Shown here: positions 53,725 to 63,155 of the stretch, piece after piece
How positions within the stretch are numbered: position 1 is the stretch's first letter
Layout: the number at the start of each line of letters is the position of its first letter
Origin: Galdieria partita
Taxonomy: Eukaryota > Rhodophyta > Bangiophyceae > Galdieriales > Galdieriaceae
Reading direction: 5' to 3'
DNA length: 64,000 bases
Assembly (NCBI GenBank): GCA_025991245.1
Contig: BQMJ01000042.1
Location: forward strand, 62,001-126,000
The notes under the pieces: model-generated
Databases searched by the model: none
The model's input: the letters and a program-made list of their open reading frames with translations, nothing else
Told to the model about the DNA's origin: nothing
Made by a program: the position numbers and the translations under genes

Positions 53725-55764
53725 CTATTGCTGTACATTATTTAGTTTCGATAAAAGATAATTGATTTGGTCTTGGTACGCAGCCTTCAAGTCTTCCACA
53801 TCCGACTCCAACTCTTGAACCTTCTCATCTCGTTCTCCAAGGATTTCAAGGGTAGCGCTGTATCGGACTTTCAATTCTTCTAGTTCCTTTTCAACACTAT
53901 TCATCCTTTCCTTTTGTTCATTGCACAAATCTTTATACTCTTTAAATTGATTCAACTGGTCCATGGCAGATTGATGTTCTCTTTCTGAATGCTTCAACAC
54001 TTCAAGCAACATTTCCACGTCACCACTCAACTGTCGTACTAAAAATTTCAAGCGCTCAAAACTGTAGGCATCTAAAGCCATTCCTTCCAACTCTTTCACA
54101 GCATCACTACTACGTGCATATACGGAAACTTTGTCTACCTTTTCTTCAAAGCTAGAGTGATGATGTTCAAAACTAGCTCGTTCTTGACCAATAGAGCCTG
54201 AATCAGTCGTTTGCACAGCACTGTTGACAAACACTTCACTTTTGGACTTTTGGCTGTGCTTCCATTCTCTCTCAGCATAGAGAGAAGACTTCAAATCATT
54301 GATTTCAAAACGATACTGTTGGATAAGATCCTCAAAATTCTCACGAGACGAGTGAAACTCTTGCTTAGTGTTCTCCAGCTCTGTCTGCAACTTGTCTCGT
54401 TCTGCAACAAGAACTTGAATTTGATTGGCTTCTTCTTGTGCTCGTTCTTCAATTATTTGTTTTTCACGGCGCAAATTTGAAACTTCTTCCTTCAGCAAGT
54501 TATATTCGGTCTCCATGCGACTGTTCTCGGAATGAGAAAGTTTTAGCTTTTCATACAATGAATCCTCCACAACCCTCGATTGCTGAAGAAGTTGCGCGTA
54601 ATGTTTGTGCAGTTGCTCCATTTCAGTCGTTTGTAGCTGGTTTGCTCTTGGAGATGATAAAGAATAACTTTCTAGTTGTTCTTCTAGTTCCCGACATCTC
54701 CTTTGATACTGTTCTAGTTGATGCTTCCATTCATCTTCCTTCGATGAAGCCGATGCTAAAACTTCATCGACTCGATTGCGTAACAGTTCAACTTCCTGCT
54801 CCAAACCTTTTTGTTTACGGCTTGCCTCCATTGCAACCGAATTCAAAAGCGACTCAGCTTGTTGACGCCATTCTTTTTCCTTGCTTTCCAAATCTTGTTG
54901 GTACTTTTTCTTCCAATCTTCCAACTCCTGTTTTATCAACGACAAAGATGCTTCCGTTTCCTCCAATTTTTGAGCACTTTCCATATTCTCCTTTAGTTTC
55001 TGTTCCTTTTCATTCAAAGAGGCCTGAAGTGACTTTTCACTATTCTCCAAATTCAAACATTGTGCATTCAGCTTTTGAATCCTTCCTTCCAATTCCTGTA
55101 TCTTGCCTTTCTGATTCTCCTTGTCTTTCTCCAAATCTTGGACTTTGCTACGAAGTTTTTTAATATATTGCTCCTTCTCTAATATCTTCTTCGATAGCTT
55201 TTCCCCTTCTTCCAAAATTTGTTCAATTTGTGAATCCTTTTCCTTTAACAACTCCACATCCGCGTTCTTCGATGTTCTCTCTCTTTTCAGAGACTCCCTT
55301 TCTTTCACCATAGCTGCTAACTTCTTTTCCAACGAGGAAACTTTAGAAGCAAGTTCCAACCGTCCACTCTCCGACAAAGAAGCTTTCTCACATTCCTCCT
55401 CTAACCTTTTGGAAAGTTGATTATTCACTTCACGAAGACTTTGTAACTGGTCGCGTAACAACTCCACACTCTGCACGGAACAGTGATCATCTGACGAAGC
55501 AATATCCCTTTCAACACCAGAAAAAGATAAAGAATGACTTGTAGACAACTCTTTTTCCATTTCAAAAGAAGTTGCTTCAATAGTTGGTGAGCTAGAAGCT
55601 TCCTTATCTACAAACGATCGAGAACCAGAAGAAGAACTAACAACTTGGCTTTCCAAACTCTGCAAAGGGTTTTCAACGGGCTTTGAATCGATCGAACTTG
55701 TAGCCTTGGCACTCACATCTTCCCAAATATCATTGTCCAGCGCTACTTTCTTCCGAAAACTCAT
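53725..55764 (-). CDS. TMF-family golgin (long coiled coil)
   Basis: Intronless, 679 residues; ATG 55764 (MSFRKKVALDNDIWEDVSAK) is preferred over an in-frame TTG/ATG-less extension upstream. After a Ser-rich head of about 90 residues, almost the whole protein is heptad coiled coil. The C-terminal 45 residues give the TMF signature: SATLEILGERDEKVQELESD, then VEDLKAAYQDQINYLLSKL, which binds Rab6-type GTPases in known members. TMF proteins tether vesicles at the Golgi. The IWEDV-type start of the family is also visible near the N-terminus. Confidence 0.85.
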   Translation of the reverse strand: MSFRKKVALDNDIWEDVSAKATSSIDSKPVENPLQSLESQVVSSSSGSRSFVDKEASSSPTIEATSFEMEKELSTSHSLSFSGVERDIASSDDHCSVQSVELLRDQLQSLREVNNQLSKRLEEECEKASLSESGRLELASKVSSLEKKLAAMVKERESLKRERTSKNADVELLKEKDSQIEQILEEGEKLSKKILEKEQYIKKLRSKVQDLEKDKENQKGKIQELEGRIQKLNAQCLNLENSEKSLQASLNEKEQKLKENMESAQKLEETEASLSLIKQELEDWKKKYQQDLESKEKEWRQQAESLLNSVAMEASRKQKGLEQEVELLRNRVDEVLASASSKEDEWKHQLEQYQRRCRELEEQLESYSLSSPRANQLQTTEMEQLHKHYAQLLQQSRVVEDSLYEKLKLSHSENSRMETEYNLLKEEVSNLRREKQIIEERAQEEANQIQVLVAERDKLQTELENTKQEFHSSRENFEDLIQQYRFEINDLKSSLYAEREWKHSQKSKSEVFVNSAVQTTDSGSIGQERASFEHHHSSFEEKVDKVSVYARSSDAVKELEGMALDAYSFERLKFLVRQLSGDVEMLLEVLKHSEREHQSAMDQLNQFKEYKDLCNEQKERMNSVEKELEELKVRYSATLEILGERDEKVQELESDVEDLKAAYQDQINYLLSKLNNVQQ

Positions 55765-56533
55765 TCCAAGATAGATGACTATAAGAAACTCCAAACGTGC
55801 CAGCTATCAACACAATTTGTCACCAAAAAGCAATGTTACCAAAATTCCAAAAACATTTGGGCTTAAATTGTAGCATGTCGAGTAGTTCGTTCCAAGAAGA
55901 AAAGGACTACAAACTTAAAATCTGCCAAAGAATACAAAACGATTATTTTAATAATTTTAAAAAACAGCGTTTGAGAACAAAAAGTTACTCTATTATAATG
56001 ATAGTGTGGCACTTTAAAAAATTAATTTCCAGGCTATTTGTTCAAGTGTAGTTGAAATAATTAATAATCGTTACTCCCACTGTTTTAATGATCTATTAAG
56101 AATTGTCGTTGAATCTATTTTACTTTGCGAGGTCCTTTAATCTTGTGTTTATCTGCAACAGCACAAAATTGCTATATTAAATTTTTGCAGAAAGGATTGC
56201 TTTAAAAAAATAACAATGATATGATTATATTTTTTTATTTCGATGATATATTGACTTAAAGGCATGTAGAAATTTTGTGATGAATTCGAATGTTGTGGTA
56301 TGATAAATTGAAAGTGACAAGTTAACAGAATTTTCAACTAATTGCTACCTATAAGGAACAAGTCAAAAGTGAATATCGAGAAAGGTGACTCTTTTTATTT
56401 AATGTCTACGTAAATTACTAACTGCTGTCTCGTCTTGTTTATATCTGAAAATGACGACATCGAAAGCGCTTTCAGTCTAATAAAAATCGATAGTCTATTC
56501 TCTAGTTTCAGGGTTATGTTTGTCCTTCGTTAA
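55765..56533. other. AT-rich intergenic region
   Basis: About 770 very AT-rich bases between TMF and mS41, with poly-A/T tracts and no coding pattern. It likely holds the TMF promoter and the mS41 3' end. No repeat or RNA gene recognised. Confidence 0.4.
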
Positions 56534-56907
56534 CTATGACGGCGCTGCATTTTGTTCTGATGTTTCCTCTTGTTTTTGTTGTTCATGATACTTGACAGCG
56601 TACTCATATGGAACGATACCGTGCCTGAGAAACTCGACGTGCCTCAAAATTCTCTTCCGTTGCTTTGGTGGAATTCCCTTCTTTCGGAGATCTAAACGTC
56701 CAAGTTAGTACAATTGAAGTTATCCGCAGTCACAGTATAACAACAACCTAAAGGTTTCATTTCAAGCAACTCTTCGATGCGGCTAAACTCTTTCGCAGCG
56801 TCTCCGCACTCTATACTTTCCAAAAACAGTCGGACATCAACAAAGCCTCCCACTGAACGGATACTTCGACCCATCAAAGGAGAAAGGAGACATCCAGCTA
56901 GTCTCAT
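56534..56907 (-). CDS. Mitochondrial small-subunit ribosomal protein mS41 (IGR/Fyv4 family)
   Basis: Two exons separated by a 57-base intron with a GTTGTT donor. ATG 56907 (MRLAGCLLSPLMGRSIRSVG) gives a short mitochondrial-type presequence. The SAM-like IGR motif is then seen: VDVRLFLESIECGDAAKEF, FSRIEELLEMKPLDLRKKGI, PPKQRKRILRHVEFLRHGI. This matches Fyv4/mS41 proteins, which sit on the mitochondrial small ribosomal subunit. Tail Gln/Glu-rich; stop at 56534; about 104 residues. Confidence 0.82.
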
Positions 56908-57044
56908 GGTGACCAAAGGACCTCTTTGACAGGTAGGGTTTACTCAACAACCAAATGATTGTTTTCGCCCCCAAGATTAATCTCTATTTATTATTAAGAG
57001 CATAGTTGCCAAGGACGATTGCTCATAGAAAGGGAACCAGTCAC

Positions 57045-57860
57045 ATGGAAGAAGAGCAAATACAACAAGAGGACAAAAAGGACGAAACTGTGCATGAAGA
57101 TATTGAAAGTACTTCAGAAGTGCATCCACTGCAATTTTCTTGGTCTCTTTGGTACAGTTCTTCAGGCAAGAGATTGACTTTCCAGTCGTATGAACAATCA
57201 CTCAAAAGAGTTGCCACCTTTCGAACAGTTGAAGAATTTTGGGGGTAAGAATATCTTATTGACTTGTACCGGTTTTGTTTGGTGTTAAGTTTTCTTTTTC
57301 TTCAGTGTCTTTAATCACATTCCGCAGCCTTCGCAAATTGCTCCAAAGGCAGATTTTCATATTTTCAAAGACGGCATAGAACCAAAATGGGAAGATCCTA
57401 TGAATGAGTCTGGTGGTGTATGGCAAGTTTCCTTTCGGAGAGACCCTTCTGCTGGCAATGAGGCCCCTATCAACGATGCTTGGTTTCATACGGTGAGAGT
57501 TCAATTTCTATTTAGGTTAATTCTCATTGTTATATAAAACAGGTTCTTGCTATCGTTGGTGACAATTTTGAACCTGCGGAAAGTGACGATATTCGTGGAA
57601 TTGCACTAGCTGTTAGAAACAAGGAGTATAGGTTAGCTCTGTGGACAGGTACTGCTGAAGACAAAGAATTACAAGAAGCCATTGGGTATGTTGATACTAT
57701 TTGAGAGTCGTTTTATAGAGGACTGACATGAGGGGAATCTAGTCGCTCATTTCGAAAATTTGCCACCTATTCCGGAACAACCATCAAAGAAAGTATTTCG
57801 TTTACTTCGAACAAAGATGCTTTAGTTGATGCAGATGCGAAACCTTTATACGTTGTTTGA
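57045..57860 (+). CDS. Translation initiation factor eIF4E (cap-binding)
   Basis: Binds the mRNA 5' cap. Four exons from ATG 57045 (MEEEQIQQEDKKDETVHEDI). Splicing joins FRTVEEFWG to VFNHIPQPSQIAPKADFHIF. Cap-binding features: SWSLWYSSS near the first Trp, PKWEDPMNESGGVW with the Trp-Glu pair, then DDIRGIALAVRNKEYRLALW and the last exon with FATYSGTTIKESI, ending at 57860. About 215 residues, normal for the family. Divergent from mS41 with 137 bases between start codons. Confidence 0.93.
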
Positions 57861-57912
57861 TCAATAAAAGAGGATATCTGCACAATGCGGATGATTTGGA
57901 TTTGGTTGAAAG

Positions 57913-59375
57913 ATGGAAACTTGGAGCTATGAGTTTGATAGAGTACAAAGTAAAAGCCAAAATATGTATGAACACCTTTTTGCAGCAGTGGAAGAGTTAC
58001 GTAGTTTTTATGAGGTTTGTGGTTTTCTTGTTCACTTGAAGTAGCCAACTGTTTTCAGTTGCAAGACAGTGTTCACTTTGAACCCCATCAGTGGAAGCAA
58101 CAACTTGAACAGTTGAAGCAACTAGTAGAATCCAAACAAAAGGAGTGCAACATTGAACAAAAAGAAGTACGTTGTGAGAGACGATGGAATTGCAAAGATT
58201 GTTATTTTTATGTTGGAAATGATAGGTGTATGGGAGTCTTTCGAAACTTAGTAAGAGTGTAGATAAGACGGCACAACAATTGTTAGAAGGAGCTTGTTGT
58301 CCTTGTACTAAACTTCCTTCGCATTTGGTCAGTCAAGCTATTTGTCAGGTATATCTTTGTTTTCTTTTATTTTAAAGTCTAAGTTTTGTTAGCATCTTTA
58401 TAGAAGAGGGTTGTTTACTGTTGGAGAACGTTTTGCAGATGAGAGCGGTATTCTTTTTCAAGAAGATTTTACGGAACCCATCAAAGAACTGTACGATATT
58501 GTTAGTGCCATTGGTGAACATCGTTTGGAACCTGCGATAAGGTAATTGAGGAGTTTGAGTTTTGTTTTAACATTTGGAAAAGTACTTTTATAGTTGGATT
58601 ATGCAACATGCCGTTCATTTAACAAAGGGTGGCGATATTTTATTATTTCGCTTACATGAGTTGCAATATTTACAGTTGTTGAGAGAGAGGAAGATTAGAG
58701 AAGCCATGGAATATGCCAAGTAAGTAATGGAAGTCTTGAATCATATTATTTATACTTTGACAGTAAGCATTTTCCAGCGTTTGCAGAATCCTATTTGTCA
58801 GAGATTCAGCGACTTTGTGGCTGTTTATTGTTCATTGATCGTATAGAAACGTCGCCATATGCCGATTTATTTTCACCCCATCTCAAGTTGGAAACCCAAG
58901 CTGAGTTTACCAAAGCTTGTTGTAAGGTTTTAGGAATTGCGCAAGAGTCTCCATTATATTTAGTTACTATGGCAGTACGTTGGCTATAGCTGGATTGACT
59001 TTGTTTTTCTTTTCATTTCTTAGGGTATTGTTGCACTTCCAGTTCTTTTGAAAGCAGCCCGTATATTTCCAAACAAAACGGAATGGAAAGGAACGGATCA
59101 GCTTCCTGTAGAAGTGGAATTGGGTAAGTGAGTTGGACTTTTTATATGGATAGGCTCATATGTCTTTAGGCAAATCCTTTCAATTTCATTCCATCTTTAC
59201 TTGTCCAGTATCTCGAGAACAGAGTACTTGCGATAATCCTCCCATGTTATTACCTTGTGGTCATGTTTTATGTCAAGCTTCTATTCAGAAACTACCTCGA
59301 GTAACCTCTCGTTTTAAATGTCCTTATTGTCCTTCAGAACAAACGGTTAGTCAGTGTCGAGCGATAAACTTTTAA
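57913..59375 (+). CDS. GID2/RMND5 RING subunit of the GID/CTLH ubiquitin ligase
   Basis: About seven exons from ATG 57913 (METWSYEFDRVQSKSQNMYE). LisH/CTLH/CRA helices are seen as LVSQAICQ-HLYRRGLFTVG, GILFQEDFTEPIKELYDIVS, SWIMQHAVHL, FRLHELQYLQLLRERKIREA and CCKVLGIAQESPLYLV. The end is a RING of GID type: FQFHSIFTCPVSREQS, NPPMLLPCGHVLCQASI, KCPYCPSEQ. Human RMND5 has CGHIIS where this has CGHVLC, so one zinc ligand usually missing in the family is present. The last 29 coding bases overlap the convergent EMC8/9 gene. Confidence 0.88.
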
Positions 59376-60022
59376 TGTGTCTATTCAACCAATCGAAACT
59401 GGGTTCCATACAGTGGTCATCAAAGTCATGAAAAGATTCCATTATCTCCTTATCTAACAAAAACTTTTCTGTTTTTTCCAACAATGACATAGGAATGATA
59501 TCCAACTTGTCTGTCTCTAATTCCTTTGCCATTTCTCCAGAAGATACTTGGAAGAATCGTAAAGGAACTTGACTCGTTCGAATATCTGGTACAAGTTTTC
59601 TATTGTCTGACTAGTCATAAAGTGTGAGTGCAAATATGAAAACTTGTTCTACTTACAATCACCAACAACTTGCAATTATCACAGTGTTGAGAGACTCTAT
59701 CAACTAACCAATCACTTTGGTTAGGTTCAGATGCATCAAAACGTTCACCAGCAAAATAACAACCTATGAGTGCAACCCATTTCTTCTCCTTTGCTATGAT
59801 TTGTGAAAGTTGTATTCCCACTTGTAACATGGGATTCGATGGTAGGCTTATGTGACATAATGGGAGACAGTCATACACAGTGATTGTACATAAAGACTGA
59901 CTTTCTGAGTACTCTGTAGTTCCTAAGAATACTCCACAAACAGATTCAGTTGCATATTTATAAAAGTGCATCAAAAGTTGAATATAAGCCTCGTCTTTCC
60001 ATACGACCATCACATCAGACAT
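59347..60022 (-). CDS. ER membrane complex subunit EMC8/EMC9
   Basis: MPN-like subunit on the cytosolic side of the ER membrane protein insertase. Two exons from ATG 60022 (MSDVMVVWKDEAYIQLLMHF); the intron at about 59592-59637 joins KLLVI to SDNRKLVPDIRTSQVPLRFF. Family hallmarks: VYDCLPLCHISLPSNPMLQV, IGCYFAGERFDASEPNQSDW and near the end FHDFDDHCMEPSFDWLN. No zinc-binding JAMM motif, as usual for EMC8/9. About 205 residues. Its stop lies inside the GID2 coding region. Confidence 0.9.
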
Positions 60023-60043
60023 TTGCTTCTGTTTCCCAATTCT

Positions 60044-60864
60044 TTATTCCAAACGAGACGGTTGTGTCAATCTTTCCTTTTCAATATAAGCAAAACCTTT
60101 CGGAAAAAACTCCACAATATGTTGTCGAGTAAAATAAAACATATTTTCGGCTTGTTGAATAGTATCCTCGACTTGATCAGGATCCACTTTTCGAATAAAC
60201 TTGGCAGGATTGCCTCCCCACACTTCACCCGATGGAATAGTTTGATGGGCAACCACCACAGAATGAGGAAGTATGACACAATCCATATCAATATATGCAC
60301 CTGGTTCAATAATCGAATGAGCCCCAATACGAGTACGAGACTCTATAGTGCACGACTGTAGGATGCTGTGAGACTCTATCACTACCCAACTACCAATATT
60401 GATGGGTTTCAGTTCTCCACTACGCTTGGGAGGTACAACAGTAAGCACACAATTATCTTCAATCACGGAAAATCCTGAAATAATAATCTCTGCAAAATCT
60501 GCTCTAAGAACAGAGCCATACCAAACTGCCACTTTTTCTGCCAAATCAACTGCACCTATGACGCTAGCAGAAGGCGCAACAAAGGCATTGTTGGCTTGGA
60601 TAGGACGAATACGATCGTTGTCTAGCGACATAATATTACGATGATTGGAGCCTAATCATAGAAATAGTTGGCGTGTCGTTAGGCAAAAAGGTCATAAGAC
60701 TCACTTAGATCGGGTAAAGCTGCTCCAGAACACAAAGTCTTCTTTGCTTTCCATAACAAGGGTGTTGACTTGAAGGACGGCAAATAGTGCATTCCATCCA
60801 CTTGAATCCTTTTCAAAAGTGTCGAACAGAACAAAGTTTGACCAAGTCTTGCAGAAAACAACAT
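60044..60864 (-). CDS. Gamma-carbonic-anhydrase-like (CAL) subunit of mitochondrial complex I
   Basis: Two exons joined over a 56-base intron (about 60649-60704). ATG 60864 (MLFSARLGQTLFCSTLLKRI) gives a basic mitochondrial presequence. The left-handed beta-helix hexapeptides are clear: VFVAPSASVIGAV-like AFVAPSASVIGAVDL, VAVWYGSVLRADFAEIIISG, INIGSWVVIESHSILQSCTI, ESRTRIGAHSIIEPGAYIDM and IPSGEVWGGNPAKFIRK. The C-terminal helix region (IVEFFPKGFAYIEKERL) matches plant CAL proteins. The His expected after the RGD-like segment is missing (CVLTVVPP), so it is probably structural, not catalytic. Confidence 0.85.
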
Positions 60865-60946
60865 GACAAGATTTCCTCTCAATGCCCAATTCTCATAGGA
60901 AATAGAACAAGTTTTGTATGTTTGTTACTTTTCAACGAGTCGTCCT

Positions 60947-61611
60947 TTACTTTTCACTACGTCTTCTAGTACTTAGACGTGTACCTACTGGACCACGACT
61001 AAAGGCCCAAGAAACTTCTAAGAGTCGATCGTGTAATTCTGCTCCATGGAGAGCTTCAATAGCTGATTGTGCCTCTTTAAAGTGTTGATACTCTATCAAA
61101 GCATAACCCTAACATAATATATCAGAAAAAACGAAAGAGTGTGGAAACAACAATACTTTGGTAAATCCCGTTCGGCGGTCCAAGTTTAAATGAATATTCT
61201 TAACCTCTCCAAATTCCTAAGTTATCATATGAATACGTATACACAAAAGATGCATCCATTCCTTGCGGCTTACAGAAAATCGGTCATAAATATCTTCTTC
61301 TGTACATTCCTCGTGCAAATTACAAGCTATCAAGATATATCCTTCCACAGCTAGACAAAATAAGTAACATAAACTCTCCTATTACTTTTCTTACACTTTT
61401 GCGGACCACTACCGTCTCTATCCGTTCCAAGACGCTCAAAGACACCGCCTATAGAAACTTCCCCGTTTGAAGACGTTCCCAAACCAAGTCTTTATATACC
61501 TTTTCCAGCATAACGACCTTCTTCATCTACATCCATAGCCGCACCAATACCTCTACCTCTTCCACGTTCTTCAAAAGTTTCTGAACTGATTAGCTGCATT
61601 CGATCTTCCAT
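60947..61611 (-). CDS. RBM8A/Y14, exon junction complex core subunit
   Basis: RNA-binding partner of Mago in the exon junction complex, which marks spliced mRNA. Five or six very short exons. ATG 61611 (MEDRMQLISSETFEERGRGR), then a short Gly/Asp segment, VEGYILIACNLHEECTEEDI, YDRFSEFGEVKNIHLNLDRR, TGFTKGYALIEYQHFKEAQS, AIEALHGAELHDRLLEVSWA and FSRGPVGTRLSTRRRSEK, with stop at 60947. The RRM and the Arg-rich tail are as in Y14. The presence of Y14 fits an intron-rich genome. Confidence 0.92.
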
Positions 61612-61989
61612 ATCCTCACTACAACAGAATAATAATCGTATACAAATGGAATAGAGGCCCTCGAAGATTTCTCTGGTTGATATGCATATATTAGGTTGGT
61701 TGAAAGAACTATGAAATGTCCTTGTCAAGTTACATAGAAATTCATACTTTTGAAAGTAGATACGACAGAAAAGTTTGTATGAATGAGATATCCTTCTCAA
61801 GAATTTTGAATGACTCAAATAGAACAGAAACAGGGTTTATGGAAACAACAAATACTCCTCACAACATGGAATATAGGAAATACACGTTTCTTTCTTATGA
61901 ATAAAGTACATTCTATAGCTATTCTATATATGGATATGGTGGCATCATAAGATTATGTTCATCTGCTAGAATTGGATGATTCCTTTCCA
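61612..61989. other. Divergent promoter region between Y14 and the dehydrogenase
   Basis: About 380 bases. A 62-codon plus-strand frame near 61716 lacks any motif and is interrupted before the dehydrogenase. No RNA gene or repeat recognised. Confidence 0.35.
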
Positions 61990-63151
61990 ATGTTGTGGGA
62001 TTCCTATGGCTGGTATTCTGTAAGAGCTTGGTTGTGGTTGTTGTTCGATATAATAACCTCACGTCTTGTTCGTTTGAAACCAATACAACAAAGACTATTG
62101 AATGATGCAGTAGTTGTAGTTACCGGTGCCAATTCTGGAATAGGCAAAGAGACTGCACGACTCTTTGTCAAAAGTGGCGCCAAAGTCATTCTAGGTACTG
62201 GATTCTCACACAGACAATCTTGCTTCCCATTTCCTGAGTATTGACTTTGGAAATAGCTTGTAGGAATTGTAAATTAGGACAACAAGTGAAAGAAGAATTT
62301 TGTTCCAAAGACAAGGCAAGAGAAAACAAAATATGGGTACTGCCTTTGGACCTGACTTGTCAGACGTCCATTCGATCGTTTGTCGAGCAGTTTAAAAGTT
62401 TACAACTGCCTCTTGACTATTTAATTCTCAACGCTGGCGTATTGGGTGTTCCTTTGAGTTATACAAAGGATAATGTGGAGTTGCACTTTGGTGTGAACCA
62501 CCTGGGACACTTTATGTTGACCTTGTTGTTGATGGAAAACTTGATACAAACAAAGCATTCTCGAGTGGTCATTGTGAGTTCATTGAGTGAGTCTCCGTAT
62601 TTTTTGTTTATGAAGTATTTTGATTCTTCTTAGCTTATTTATTGGGTTCCTTGCACTTGGATGATATCAACTACAAGAAGCGTCGTTATAGAAGTTTTGA
62701 AGCATATGCTACTAGCAAGCTGTGCAATTTGCTATTCATGCGTGAATTGTGCAAAAGGTGTAAAAGTGAGCAACTGAGTGTCGTTGCTGTTCATCCTGGC
62801 GATGTTCATACTCAGGTAGCTCGACACTTTGGGAAGTGGATTTATTATCTTTATGAACAATTGGCGAGTATCATTCTAAGAAGTCCCGAACAAGGTGCAT
62901 TATCTGTATATGCTGCAGCAGTTGATCCTTATTTGAGTTCATTTTCAGGAATTTTCACGATGAATGTGGATCAGTTAGTTGCTTTGGCTCCGAATGCTAT
63001 CCATGATGCATCAAGTAAATGCTTATGGAAGAAGAGTCTCTCTCTTATATCCTTCCAATCCCATGAAATAGAAATGTTACGGAGTTTACGTATTCTTTAT
63101 GAGGATGAATATTTGCAGTGTCTAGCCGACTGTAACAGAGAAGAATCATAA
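61990..63151 (+). CDS. Short-chain dehydrogenase/reductase (retinol dehydrogenase/WWOX-like)
   Basis: NAD(P)-dependent oxidoreductase. Three exons. The in-frame ATG is at 61990 (MLWDSYGWYSVRAWLWLLFD), where a hydrophobic N-terminal segment could anchor the protein to a membrane. Motifs: VVVVTGANSGIGKETARLFV (cofactor binding), LPLDLTCQTSIRSFVEQF, DYLILNAGVLG (NAG), VNHLGHFMLTLLLMENLI, VVIVSSLTYLLG across the second intron, and YATSKLCNLLF with the catalytic Tyr-Lys. VVAVHPGDVHTQVARHFG is typical of this branch. Substrate unknown. Its stop is 4 bases from the convergent formyltransferase stop. Confidence 0.88.
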
Positions 63152-63155
63152 AAGC

